64,000 nucleotides of DNA from Leguminivora glycinivorella (GCF_023078275.1 NC_062985.1:806001-870000), one strand, 5' to 3'; positions 1-11,180 are shown, counted from the first letter of the stretch. Numbers and translations are program-made. Notes: generated by a model from the letters alone, not told the origin.

Positions 1-449
1 AAATAAAATTAAGTATATCAGAATTTGTTTTTACCAACACGACAAAATCAAATGTTTTCTCAAGTTAAACTAATGTGACAAAAAATATAAATATTATAGG
101 ACATTCTTACACAGAATTGACTGAGTCCCACACAAAAAAAAGTTTTAAACTTTCTTTTTTTACAAAAGTGTGGTCGCCCCGCTATCGGCTGCGATGTCAC
201 AAATGCCTGTATCGCGTGTGGACACTGAACATAACTATCTCTTTTACACAACTAGCTTGCGTCATGTCTATGACATAACAATGCAATATAAACATACTAC
301 ATATACTTTATTTTCGAATAGGCAACGTAGGTAGGTACATAATAGGGTTCATAGCCATGGTGCTATTTTTTAAGTAAATAAAGAAAAAAACGCCAATAGT
401 CCTGAACAATCTTTCGATTTCAATTGATAGATTTTACAGATTTTGGAAT

Positions 450-540
450 TATTTATTTATTTATTTTAACTTTATTTCACAATAAAAAAGTACAAATGGC
501 GGACTTAATGCCTCGAGGCATTCTCTACCAGTTACAGGTT
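450..540 (-). repeat. LINE 3' tail fragment
   Basis: On the minus strand this reads as a 3' UTR ending in an AATAAAGTTAAAATAAATAAAT-like tail. The core 'aatggcggacttaatgcc' followed by a short palindrome is shared with 12290-12416, 42655-42775 and 63818-63905. This is a common lepidopteran non-LTR 3' end. Confidence 0.6.
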
Positions 541-770
541 AATTATACAGGAAGCGAGAAGGTATTTTTTTATAATGCGAATCCATTCCAGCCAAAATGA
601 TATATGACAAAAATTCCGGCTAGAAAAGCTAAAAATCGAGAAAAACGTAGCGTAGCACATACCTACAAATTTGTAATCAAAAAATATTTTTCCCCTGCTG
701 TTTTTTTTTGCAAATAGATTCCACCCCGATCCACAAATTAAAGAAAACTTACTGCAAAACTGAGCAGGTC

Positions 771-1000
771 CCGTAGCCGAATGGCATTTTTGCGACGCGA
801 AATGCCGCAGAAATGTAGTTTGGCTCTGTCGAGCCAATACACAAGAGAGAGAGGGATAGATAGCTACGAAAGAGATAACAGTGAGCTACAACCTCGGCCT
901 TGTCGTCACTTTCCATCAGGTGCGACTAAGGTCAATCACTGGCCAGTTTATAATAAAAAAAAAAAAATCGTGAGCGTTTGTGCACTCGGCTACGCGCACA
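771..1000. repeat. Palindromic GTAGCCGAATGGCA-type element
   Basis: The ends 'cgtagccgaatggc' and 'tgcactcggctacg' are inverted. Inside are 'ggctctgtcg' and 'ccaatac...gagagag' segments. Relatives lie at 11031-11180, 51849-51952, 52305-52428 and 57592-57750. This copy is longer and carries an A-run that differs in length between the two 10 kb copies. Confidence 0.6.
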
Positions 1001-1441
1001 GGGTACGCAAAAGTCAGCTTCCAAGTATTAATAGCGGGATCGATGTCACGGCCGCAGGACGCAGCCCTGACCTGGGATTATTGCTCTCTTTCTGATTACT
1101 CAGGTTAGAGAGGGACAGCTTTCTGAGTAGTTATGAATTATCAAATAGTTATTAATTATGATTCCAGTTTGTCCTTGTGTGTGTCAGTGTTAGTACGCTT
1201 TGTACTGAGACTGACTGAAATATCACGACACGTTCGTACGATTCCGTAGAAATACGAAGGATAGTCTTTTCGCACTAAAACTGTACCTGGTTACTTAATT
1301 AGCCGTGTGAACTTTAAATTTTTGTGCTGTACATTTAAGAAAAAAAACCTCTTAAAAAAAAAAAATCTGATGTGGCTTGTAGGTGAAGTTCTAAAGATTT
1401 AAGCATATATTTGTATAGGGACATACCTACAGAAAAACAGC
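1001..1441. other. No recognised feature
   Basis: AT-rich sequence with homopolymer A runs. I see no coding pattern, splice-supported exon or repeat boundary here. Confidence 0.5.
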
Positions 1442-1673
1442 GGCACACCTTGGACACTGGCGATCTAATATATGAAAGAGGCGCGTTCCTTGCACACAGT
1501 CTTAAGCTCGTGTAGGTGAACGCGTACTATGCTTGTATGAGGGAGATATGACAGGTCGACTGTTCGCATTTTTGACAGGCGGTAACTGTGAGGTAACCGA
1601 GAGGGGGCGGCGGTATTTTCAGCGGGGAGCAAGAGTGGCCATACTGTACGGTAGTACTCTTTATTATACTGTG
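1442..1673 (+). repeat. GGCACACCTCGGACACTGG-family dispersed repeat
   Basis: It runs from 'ggcacacctt' to 'ctctttattatactgtg'. Other copies are at 3244-3476, 34342-34690 (with a nested insertion), 55796-55955 (reverse) and 56360-56575. Short, non-coding and similar between copies; probably a SINE or MITE, class unknown. Confidence 0.6.
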
Positions 1674-1879
1674 ACAGCGGGTAGCAACTTTATTTTCTAT
1701 TTTTACGTTTTTATCGAAAGTATCGATTCAAAATATTTTATAGACTTACGGACATAATTATATTATATATCGATATGGACACGGATGTATTTAAATTACG
1801 CAGGTAGCAAATTGGAGTGACGGTGACACATCGATCGGTTTGGATGACTCCTAGTAGACGACGCATAATATATCGATTA

Positions 1880-2125
1880 TCCATACCTACTAATATTGTA
1901 AATGGGAAAGTGTGTGTGTCTGTTTGTTTGTCCCTCTTTCACGGCAAAACGGAGCGACGGATCGACGTGATTTTTTAAGTAGGGATAGTTGGATGGATGC
2001 AAAGTGACGTAGGCTAGTTTTTGTCTCTTTCTGACCCCCACTTCCTTTCAATGGGGGTGGAAGTTTGTATGAAGTATTCCGCAATTTTGTGATTTAACGC
2101 GAGCGAACCCGCGGGCAAAAGCTAG
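1880..2125 (+). mobile_element. Helitron-like non-autonomous element
   Basis: Begins 'TCCATACCTACTAATATT' after an A and ends 'GCGGGCAAAAGCTAG' before a T. This matches the Helitron rule (5' TC, 3' CTRR, inserted between A and T). The interior 'ggagcgacggatcgacgtga' segment is shared with 48855-49031 (reverse) and 50300-50420. The class is inferred from the ends alone. Confidence 0.5.
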
Positions 2126-2436
2126 TAATTTATAAGTTAGATACATTTGCAATAAAATTATTTAAGGGTTAAGTACAGGTCATATTGAGCAACATTTATT
2201 ATGCTATTAGCACCGAAATCTCTTATGGAAAACTTTAAAGTGAGACAGTCAAAATATGTGGAACAGCCAATACATTTTCAGCAATCTCGAGTAAGCGTTT
2301 TCACATTATCCGATCAATTGCTGCAAACTCACAAGATTGAATTCGAATACAGTCGTTTTCTTTTCACACATCGTACAGATTTTTTGTTCATATCTTATAA
2401 GTACCTAAATTAGTTACAAAAATCTTGAATCAACAT

Positions 2437-2940
2437 TTATAACCAAAGAGCGGAATTCTTCATAGCAAAAATCAAACTCTCAAAGGGATTAACCTAGCTG
2501 TTTTATCGACTTATCGATAAATTTATATTTGTCACTTAATGAAATCAGGCTTTTGGATATACATACAAACAAATTAACGGTTAAATATTTAGAGCAATAG
2601 TGGAAGAATCTTCTTTGAAACTAGGAGAAAAATCTTTCTGTATCCATTTTTTTATTGTTTTTCTTTTAGGATTATTAACCATTTTAGTAACACGGCACGG
2701 AAATCACTCATAAAAACTCAAGTGACATAAATTACATATGTAACGCTGACATGATTTACTTTAATATGGAGATGCAAGTTGCTTATCAAAAAGGTCAAAT
2801 GTTACAGAATAATCTTTTAAGTTGATTATGGATACCTAATGCGATATGATTCCGTAATATCGATAAGTCGATAAAACAGTTAGGTCAATCCCTTTGACAG
2901 TTTGATTTATGCTATGAAGAATTCTGCTCTTTGTTTATAA
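2437..2940. mobile_element. MITE with ~80-bp TIRs and TTATAA flanks
   Basis: The 492-bp body (2443-2934) has long terminal inverted repeats. The left arm reads through 'aaagagcggaattcttcat' and 'gttttatcgacttatcgat'; the right arm is its reverse complement with a few mismatches. Both ends abut the palindromic hexamer TTATAA (2437-2442, 2935-2940), which is either a target duplication or part of the TIR. Non-coding. Confidence 0.75.
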
Positions 2941-3243
2941 CTATGAAACCAAAATATACAAATATTATTATTTTTAAGCTACAGTCAACAATCAACATAT
3001 TTAAAATAAATCGCTGCAAGCGGTCCTTCCCTTGATAAGCAATGTCATCTAGACAACCTTATGAACTTATGATCCATAGAGTAGGTATATTGAATTGTTA
3101 TGATCTATCTATTATGTAATCTGTGGCTCGGTTCGCGAGGATGGCAGTATGCAAACTTGCCAAGCAATTAATTAACTGTCACGGCGAGTACATCCATAAT
3201 TGGTTCCGTCGTGAAGGATCGACCACAGGCTGTTGTACTGTTA

Positions 3244-3476
3244 TGGCACACCTCGGACACTGGCGATCAAATATATGAAAGAGGCTCGTTCCTAGCACAC
3301 AGTCTAAGCTCGTGTAGGTGAACGCGTACTATGCTTGTATGAGTGACATATGACAGGCCGACTGTTAGCGTTTTTGACAGGCGGTAACTGTCAGATAACC
3401 GAGAGGGGGTGGGCGGCGATTTCAGCGGAGAGCAGGAGTGGCCATACTGTACGATAGTACTCTTTATTATACTGTG
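3244..3476 (+). repeat. GGCACACCTCGGACACTGG-family repeat, second copy
   Basis: Diverged direct copy of 1442-1673 in the same orientation, ending in the same 'tctttattatactgtg'. Confidence 0.6.
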
Positions 3477-4050
3477 GTTATGGCTTGGGCAGGTATAATT
3501 AGCTGAGAAGGGACGGGGGCGCTAAGTTTTGGCAAAGAGGATCAAGTATTATAGAATTACTGTCAAAGTGAAACGTGTAATCAATCACAGTGCATAGACT
3601 GCCATCTCTCGACACAGGCTTAAAACTTGGACTCAGATTTGACAATTTTGCCCATATTCTTAGCTTGATACATGAATATTAGCGCCATCTAGCCGAGCGT
3701 CCCCCAAAGGTGTAACGCCATCTAGGCTACGGTACCTTTTTATCTATGGCTTTGAGCAGGTACGTTTTTTTCTTAGACTTTATCCGTCTATACGGAGTTA
3801 CATATCGTCACTACTTTTAAAAAAACTTGTATCTACGTCTGTCAATGAAAAGAAAATTGTAGTAAGTATGTATGGAATGCATATACACTTACTGCGTTTT
3901 AACTTTGAGCACAAACTACATATATACAGACTATGCCACCCCGTACCACAAAATGCGACTGTCAAAACGAAACTATTGTTTGCAGCGGAAATGGATAGAT
4001 GTCGCTCATAGTCCCATTTGGCACATATCTATATTTAATAAATTTGCAAG
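3477..4050. other. No recognised gene
   Basis: Contains two 'cgccatcta' segments (near 3683 and 3717) that resemble 9858-9912, but no coding or structured element that I can support. Confidence 0.5.
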
Positions 4051-4510
4051 CCTTGTCATCCGATACATCCGTCTCAGGTTTTTCTCTTCAATAATTTGAC
4101 AGGTGGAACTGACTATTTATTTTTATGCAGGAACATCGAAATGCCTGACATGTAGCGAAAGCTAGATGATACCGAATTTCGGGCAAATTGTCATGGCACG
4201 TTATGGTCTCATCAGAAGTTCGTTCGCTTTTCAATCCAGAGGTCACTGGTTCAAGCCTCGGTGGAGACACACGTAAAGATATCCAGTTTTTTGGGTTTTA
4301 TTATTATTTTATGGTTTTTTATTTGTTTAGATTTTTTTTGCGTAAGTTTTCACGATAATTCTTAATTATTTTGAACGTACATTCCAGAATAGGCAAAATA
4401 TTACAACCTTAAGTGCGTTTTCACATTATACCCGATCCGCGATATCGGATGTAGGAAGGATTTCAAAGGCGAAAATCAAAGATGGCGACTTAAACATAAT
4501 ATATGCGATA
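4051..4510 (+). repeat. tRNA-related dispersed repeat, left copy
   Basis: Starts 'ccttgtcatccgatacatc'. Contains a tRNA-like part near 4196-4270 with a B-box-like 'ggttcaagcc', then an AT-rich part and a hairpin tail 'gtgcgttttcacattat'. It is paralogous over about 450 bp to 6684-7216, so the two copies flank the mariner region as diverged direct repeats. Confidence 0.55.
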
Positions 4511-4669
4511 TCGGTCAATGAATAAAGGCAAGAAAGTGGTTCTAGCTGGGAATTTTCTAGAGATTGAAGACATTATTCCACCATTTGAACTTATGTGCAA
4601 TAAAGTATAAATAAATCATTGGTTTTTGAAATTGTTGATATGTCATTTTCATAGGCTAACTGTAGGTAC

Positions 4670-5918
4670 TATTGGGTTGGTAAGAAAGTAATGAGCGATC
4701 GATTGAATTCCACATAAAATTTTTGAGCGAGTTCTAGAATCTTCTATGGTCGAAAGTATATAAAGGGCTAGTCGCACAGTTTCTCGTCAGTCATTCACTA
4801 GCTGTCGCCGAGCTAATATAAGGAAGAAAATGGACGAATTAAAAGTGCATGTAAGGCATTGTTTACTATATGAATTTCAGTCTGGCCATTCAGCCGCCGA
4901 AGCAGTGCGTAATATATGTCAGCGTGTTGCTTCTGAAGTTATGTCTGAGGCCACGGCGAAACGATGGTTCCAGCGGTTTCGTAGTGGCGACTTTTCATTA
5001 TCAGATCAACCTAAGTCTGGTCGACCGGTGAAGATTGATGTAGCCAAATTAAAAACCTTAATTGAAGGAGATCCGAGGCTAACGAGTCGTACTCTTGCTA
5101 CCGAGTTAGGCTGCTCTCATGTCACCATAGAAACACATTTACACGAGTTGGGAAAAAACTACAAATACAGTGTTTAGATACCGCACGAACTTGATAGAGA
5201 TCAACTAAACCGCCGTGCCGATATCAGTATACAACTTCTGTCTTTTCGCCGCACATTCAACTGGTTGGACCATCTTATCACTGGAGATGAAAAATGGGTC
5301 TTATATATAAATCACACACGCAAACGTCAGTGACTAGCTCCAAACGAAAAAGGAATAGAGGCACCAAAAACAGAGCCTCACCCGAAAAAAGTTATGCTGT
5401 CCGTTTGGTGGGATATTCATGGTATTATTCACTGGGAACTCCTACCAAGTGGAATGACTGTTACCGCATCAGTATACTGTAATCAGCTTGAAAATTTAAA
5501 CCAAAAAGTCTGTCAGAATCGTCCACAGCATGCTAAAGTTTTTTTCTTACACCACAATGCTCGCCCACACATTGCAAAAGTGACTCGGCTAAAGCTATTG
5601 GAGCTAGGTTGGAAAGTCATACCTCATCCACCGTACTCTCCAGACTTGGCACCTACGGATTACGCATTGTTCAGATGGCTAAGCAATGCCTTGAATGAAA
5701 AAAAGTTCGATGATCAAGCCCATCTACGACAGTACATACTTAGCTGAGTTTTTTAAATCTAAACCTTCGCCGATGCTATTCATTATTTACCAGAACGATG
5801 GAGACAAATAGTAGATAACGAAGGCCGTTATATTTTTGATAAATGATTAAAATAATAAATTAAATAAAAATTACAATATTGGTTATGATTCGCTCATTAC
5901 TTTCTTACCAACCCAATA
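4670..5918 (+). mobile_element. Mariner transposon (copy 1)
   Basis: A 1245-bp body (4672-5916) with perfect 26-bp terminal inverted repeats starting TTGGGTTGGTAAGAAAG, flanked by TA on both sides (4670-4671, 5917-5918). Length, TA target and TIRs are those of the mariner branch of Tc1/mariner. The TIR start resembles the mellifera group, but I cannot place the subfamily firmly. It carries one decayed transposase frame. Confidence 0.95.
4830..5846 (+). pseudogene. Mariner transposase, decayed (copy 1)
   Basis: A 338-codon frame runs unshifted from the ATG at 4830 to a TGA at 5844, interrupted by five stops: TAG 5175, TGA 5331, TGA 5745, TAA 5754 and TAA 5760. The first two sit where mariner transposases have Trp (before PHEL, and in RQWLAP), so each is a one-base change. 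Codons 1-115 are the helix-turn-helix DNA-binding region. In the DD34D catalytic domain, Asp153 (TGDEKW) and Asp277 (LAPTDY) are present, but codon 242 is His in 'HHNARPH', where the family has Asp. The copy is therefore inactive on two counts. Family assignment is certain. Confidence 0.95.
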
Positions 5919-6683
5919 TATCATTCAGGGACAGGGTACAGGGTTTATAGTAAAATAAAAAGAAACTAGCTATAATAACTTTTATTATAATATACATTAC
6001 AAAAACTTGTTTCATTTACTTGAAAATATTAGAGGTTTACCATATCACAACAAATATATAGTCATCAATGTGATGAAATAAGTTCTCAAGAAATTTATTT
6101 AAAATGTGACAAGCCTTTAGTGGATGGCCTGCTTCTGCTTTTCTTGTTTTCGTGCTCCTTCATCCCATTGAAACTTCGATGTTTACGCATTTTTGTCAAT
6201 CCGTTTCGATGTGTACACAGGAGCAGACATGAGGGAACAACTCAAATGATTTTGGAATATACTCGTAACTGGGATTGGCTTCCACATCGGCTTTTCTACC
6301 TCCAATAAAGTTTGCATTATAAATTCACCGTAAATTCAATACTTGTATCAAATGATTATGCACTTTAAATAATCAGAGGTTAGATGACACTTTTCTTCTT
6401 ACGGCAATTATCCACTTAAACGGTGGTTTCGTTTCCACCACAGTCTTGGAAATAGCTAGAATTTAGTCGCTATTTTTCTTGGTGTTATTACAATTCACCA
6501 TAACAAATTTTACTAGGCCCATATTAAATTTATCTCGAAAATGTTTACTGCAATATGGATTTGACAACGTAAGTCAGTGACAGGAATGTCAATTTTGGCC
6601 ATAGTGAGCGCTGGTGAGCGCTGTCATCCTTTTAGTTACCCCCTCCAGGCCTCCACCCGCTTTGCACCCTGCACCTTGCCAAT
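5919..6683. other. No recognised feature
   Basis: AT-rich spacer between the mariner and the right-hand tRNA-related repeat. Short reading frames here show no family resemblance. Confidence 0.5.
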
Positions 6684-7069
6684 ACAGTACAGACTTGTCA
6701 TCCCATACATCCGTCTCACGTTTTTCTCTTCGATCATTTGACAGGTGCAACTTAATAACTAAAGTATTTACTTTTCAGCAGGAACATCGAAACGCCTGAC
6801 ACATTAGTGAAAGCTAGATGATGGCGAATTTCGTGCCAATTGTCAAGACACGTTATGGTCACGGTTGAAGTTGGTTTGGTTTTCAATCCAGAGATCACGG
6901 GTTCGAATCCCGGCGGAGAGACACAAAGTGAAGATAACAGTTTTTTTGTGTTTTTTTTTAATTTTATGGTTTTTGATTTTTTTTGCATAAGTTTTAACGA
7001 TAATTCTGAATTATCTTGAACGTACATTCCAGTAAAACCAAAATATGCTAGGTAAAATATTACAACTCT
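6684..7069 (+). repeat. tRNA-related dispersed repeat, right copy
   Basis: Paralogue of 4051-4428. Its tRNA-like part (about 6846-6923) is better preserved, with a B box 'gggttcgaatccc' followed by 'ggcggagagac'. Continues into the hairpin element at 7070-7216. Confidence 0.55.
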
Positions 7070-7216
7070 AAGTGCGTTTTCACATTATCCTATCCGCGAT
7101 ATCGGATGAAGGAAGAATTTTAAAGGCAAAAATCAAAGATAGCGGCTTAAATATATTGGATATCGATATCGGTCCTACATCTGATACCGGATCGGATAAT
7201 GTGATAACGCACTAAG
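7070..7216. repeat. Fold-back element with GTGCGTT ends
   Basis: Left arm 'agtgcgttttcacattatcc' pairs with the right end 'ggataatgtgataacgcact'. The interior holds GATATCGATATC palindromes. A diverged, incomplete relative is at 4427-4510. Confidence 0.65.
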
Positions 7217-7618
7217 ACGGAAGTATTACTTTCTGATTATTTCATTTTTAGTAGTATAAAAATGTTTTACCACAAACAACTACATAATTTCAGCACGACA
7301 GAGTCAGACGGCACTATGATCAGAATGAGATTAAAGTTGTCAAAATGATAGATATTGTATATTATTGGGGAATAAAACAATAATTATATTAATAGGCCAA
7401 TTTTATTCACCAAATTTTTTGAAAAGTTTTTTCATTACCATACTAAGTGTTGGTCCAGATTGATAAAACATGGAATATTGGTAGTTCGGGGTGTAAAAAC
7501 ATGTCAAACCTGAGATATGAAATATTAGTACTTATTTTCCCATCAAATATAATGAATAAAAATAAATCAAACACAAAGTATTAAATAAAAAAATAAAAAA
7601 AGATTCACAAAAAAGCAA

Positions 7619-7699
7619 GGTCTCCCCGGTGAGATTCGAACCTCGTCTGCTGCTCAAGTTATCGCAGCTAAAAAGCAGTATCTTTGACCGCCACACCAA
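7619..7699 (-). repeat. tRNA-like sequence
   Basis: On the minus strand it has a B-box-like 'ggttcgaatctc' and an upstream A-box-like 'gtggcggtcaaag'. The acceptor arms do not pair well and no CCA-compatible 3' end is evident, so this is a tRNA-derived remnant or SINE head rather than a working tRNA gene. Confidence 0.45.
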
Positions 7700-7795
7700 A
7701 CTTCTACTTAATCAGAGTGACGAAATTAGGTAACTTATAGGTATAATATGAGTAGTAAGTCATGAAGACTTTTCACGACAAATTGAATGAATATT

Positions 7796-8424
7796 AAAGT
7801 AAAATTCATAATCCTACGGACTAAATTGACAAATGACTGACAGGTAAAATGATACCAGGAACAGCAAAATTAAAATAGGGAAGGTATATGTCGATAACAA
7901 TATATCGACAAGTTGTAAAGTACATACAACAGACAAGTTTAAATCAAGAATAAGTATATGAGTTTCAAATAAGAGGTACACATTTTGGTTTGTTCTATGT
8001 ATCTTCGAGGTAGTGGATGGATACCATGTATTTTTACCCACTAGTTTTAAAACATAAAAAGGTTTCCGAGCCTGTAGGTAAAAAATAAAATACCATGTCC
8101 GACGATAATAAATTATCTGTCACGCTATGGCAAGTATATCATAAATATCTATATAATTTTCGAATAATATTATTGCTGCTTCGAAATAAAAAAAATATCT
8201 CTAATTAGCCGTCTACAGACCTTTTGATCTGTCGAAATCACAGAAAAAGTTGGTATATTGATTAGCCGATCAAATTGCCAATTTCATTGTCCCGTCTGGG
8301 TGCACCTTAAATCTACGATGTAATAATAATTTTAATATCGATAAGAACGACACTGGCCAAACTGTGGCAACATTCGTTCACACTTACTTGTCAATTTGGT
8401 CCGTAGGATTATGGATTTTACTTT
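7796..8424. mobile_element. 629-bp element with ~36-bp TIRs
   Basis: Left end 'aaagtaaaattcataatcc' and right end 'ggattatggattttacttt' are inverted repeats extending over about 36 bp (through 'tacggac'). Non-coding interior; class not assigned. Counterpart in copy 2 at 20201-20829. Confidence 0.75.
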
Positions 8425-9670
8425 AAATGTTTTGTTACTTCAAAATGCAACGTTGCCAGACTGCTGACTGCAACGTCGCATAACTCTAGTTTGGTCGTAC
8501 ACTGATTTAGACCTTAGTAAATTATTATTAAAAATCAATTCAGAAATAGAAGATGATGGCTATACACGGCGCTTGACTGATGGATGCGTTTTGTTATATA
8601 AAAAGAGTAGGTACCTACATATTTCTGAAAATATTTTTATCTTCTTGCTTTAAACTAAAAATCATCTTGATATTCATCAATTATCATCATTTTGATATTT
8701 TGATATTCGTATATAATTAATAACCTAGATACAAAAAGAACATAATGAATGATACTTCGATATTTTACCAGTATCGAAACGCAGTAGGTTGGCCATGACA
8801 GCCAGTGACAGTACTAGTACTGAGGGCTTACTGCTGTCACCTGGGTTAACACATTGCGGACATCTTTCTCTTTTACTCCTATCCAGGCATATAGAGTGAC
8901 ATATATAGCCACATAGCGCAAACTCTGGTGTTCGTGGAAAACCTCCTAGCTAGACTTGTCATTCATTCATTGTAAAAATAGTAAAAAGATTTTGACTCTA
9001 AAGACTAATGTTTAAGTGATTTTCAGTCTTATGTTAAAGCTGAGTAAGACGTGGATGGCGGCAAAGCTTTTGTAAATACATACATATATTGAATCACGGA
9101 ATTAAGCAACACAAGGCAATTTTTGTTATGTATTTATATTCCGCGTTTTGTTTAAGCCGTATATTGTATCGTTTTTCATAACAAAATGCGTAGATAATTT
9201 ACACCTTAGTCTGTAACGTATTCGCAAAGGTTCTTGAGCGAAACCAAAATCGACAATATCCACCTACACTCAAAAAAATCTTTATTTATTAATTATATTA
9301 TAAAGCAACATCTGCTGACGGTTTGTAATTGTCGATATTAATATATCTAGACTAACTTTCAATGTGGTACATGCAACTGGACAACTGTCACTGTACATTT
9401 GTAATCCTTATTACAAGAGCATAACGTCTATGGTTAGTTAAGACAGAGTATTGCTGTTAGTAGGTACGATGGGTACGATGTTGAACCTTAGGTTACCTTC
9501 CATCAATACTAATACTGAAAGACAATTTTTAAACTTATTGCATTACATGTGTCTAACAAAATTTCAATGAAATGGGTTGTGAATCTAATATTTAAAAAAA
9601 TCACTATTTAAAAGGAGATGGTTGAAAAGGGTATAAAATATTAAAAAAAAAGAAAAAAAAAATATTTTCA
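8425..9670. other. No recognised gene
   Basis: About 1.2 kb of AT-rich sequence with short direct repeats (for example two 'gtacgatg' near 9464). No exon, TIR pair or coding signal found. Confidence 0.5.
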
Positions 9671-9742
9671 CTACCGAGGATCGAACCCACGACGTCAGGG
9701 CCGCGTCCATCGTCTTACGCTACTATAACTGAGCTATTTAAG
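9671..9742 (-). repeat. tRNA-like sequence
   Basis: Minus strand shows an A-box-like 'tagctcagttatagtagcg' and B box 'gggttcgatcctc'. This is the most tRNA-like of several such loci in the window, but the acceptor stem is not convincing. Likely tRNA-derived. Confidence 0.45.
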
Positions 9743-9983
9743 CGATAGAAAGGGTGGCGAAATATTAACTAACTTTCAATCTAGTACATGCATGGCGTTA
9801 CGAGTCCTAAAATTCATTATATTCTTTTAAAGATTTATGTCTCAAAAGTGACACTTAACGCCATCTAACAGTGATCTCAAGGCAACAAGAAATTTGTAGT
9901 AACGCCATCTACATTTGCCGTGCTTTTAGGCGGTCGCATTTTTTTGTATGGGGTGGACATATCTACTATATCCATAATCTCTG

Positions 9984-10077
9984 GTGCCACTCTTGGCAAA
10001 TAAGGGGTTGAAAGAAACCGAAACTGTGACATTGCAGTGACAGGTTGCCAGCCTCTCGCCTACGCCACAATTGACAA
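9984..10077 (+). repeat. Fragment of GTGCCACTCTTGGCAAATA repeat
   Basis: Begins exactly where the 10 kb duplication ends. Nearly the same text occurs within 25850-26095 and, reversed, within 63610-63815. Here only the middle part is present. Confidence 0.7.
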
Positions 10078-10176
10078 TTGTATTTGACTTATTAAATAGA
10101 AATTATGATTAAACATAACTACTGCCATGGATGTGTTTCTTCTAATTATGTGATGCTTTATTTCGTTCACTGCATA

Positions 10177-10614
10177 ATAGTTATTTGTTATACAAGGGGG
10201 CAAAGTTGTATTTTAACGCCGAGTTTGGAATTGAAAAACGAGCAAGTGAAAGGATTCTATAGTTGAACCACGAGCGAAGCGAGTGGTTCGAGAGTAGAAT
10301 CCTGAACTTGCGAGTTTTTTAACACACGAGAAGTAAAATACATTTGCACCCGAGTGTAACACAAAACTTTTCCCCTCACTATAGCGAGGAAACTACAACG
10401 CAAAAAATGCGTTTATCACTGCTTCCAGTAGTTCCACAGGTGGTAAATCATCTTTATTACTAGATTCACCTACTTTTATCAATTTTAAAGCAGTTAATTT
10501 GACTTTATTCAAGGTCAAATTACTTTACCCACTAGTGGATAAAATGCGTTTTTACCCGCTGGTATTAAAGGACAAAACACGTGTTTCCGAGCTAGTGAGG
10601 GGAAAAATATTTTA
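10177..10614 (+). repeat. Dispersed repeat R (TTATACAAGGGGGCAAAG type)
   Basis: Runs from 'atagttatttgttatac' to 'gagctagtgaggggaaaa'. Other copies are at 22602-23343 (with a 309-bp insertion) and 56640-57480 (reverse, partly tandem). This copy differs from the 22602 copy by real substitutions (for example gagtttgg/gagtgtgg), unlike the flanking 10 kb block. Confidence 0.7.
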
Positions 10615-10779
10615 TTTCAAGTAATAGGACACTTTCTGGATACTAGTGATACTTACTTTAAGCAAAAAGGCATACTGCAGAAAAGAAGTTTGACTTTGCA
10701 CCGTGGCAAATGATACGCTAAATGTCTACAATACAGATAACGATATTATCCTAAGCGTTTATGCATCTGGCAGGCAAGT

Positions 10780-10868
10780 ATGGTCGCGGATAAATGATAA
10801 AACATCGCCGTCCCTATTGCACTATTTGTAAGTGCGATAGGGACGGCCAGATGTTTTATCATCTGGCC
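10780..10868. repeat. Small palindromic MITE
   Basis: 'gataaaacatc...ccgtccctat' pairs with 'atagggacgg...gatgttttatc'. A longer relative is at 48736-48839. Confidence 0.75.
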
Positions 10869-11030
10869 TTCCTGGTTACGTACCCAGAACGGTAGGTACC
10901 TACTACGCCAAGGAGCAACGATCTGCCTTCACTATATTCACCCAACAATATTCAGGATGACCAAAAGAAACGCACCCATTTGATTGGCCCAAGTAGGTCC
11001 TTTTGACCCGCCGTATCTAAGTGACCATGC

Positions 11031-11180
11031 CCCGTAGCCGAATGGCATTTCTCCGACGCCAAACGAAAGCGATACGCCGCTGGCTCTGTCGCGCCAATAC
11101 GCAAGCGCGATAGAGATAGATATCTACTAGCGCTTCGTTTCGTGAGCGTTTCGTGAGCGATTGTGCCATTCGGCTAGCCA
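11031..11180. repeat. Palindromic GTAGCCGAATGGCA element
   Basis: Inverted ends 'gtagccgaatggca' and 'tgccattcggctag'. The interior 'gtcgcgccaatacgcaag' is shared with the other family members. Confidence 0.7.

Larger units (their letters stand above)
1..9983. repeat. Copy 1 of a ~10 kb near-identical duplication
   Basis: This block recurs at 12410-22387. The coordinate offset starts at 12409 and ends at 12404. Ten homopolymer-length differences account for all of that change, near 163, 955, 1330, 1364, 2036, 2053, 3830, 4331, 5541 and 9643. I noticed no base substitution in the stretches I compared. The block ends sharply at 'atctctg' (9977-9983), after which the two copies continue into unrelated sequence. 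The left edge may lie outside the window. The block contains no host gene, only transposon-derived sequence. Confidence 0.95.

Noticed and set aside
4830..5177. Shortened mariner DNA-binding protein as a domesticated gene
   Set aside because: The 115-codon frame is open, but it sits in an otherwise dead transposon with intact TIRs and no sign of separate regulation.
9671..9742. Functional tRNA gene
   Set aside because: A and B boxes are present, but the acceptor stem does not pair and the anticodon loop is not clear.
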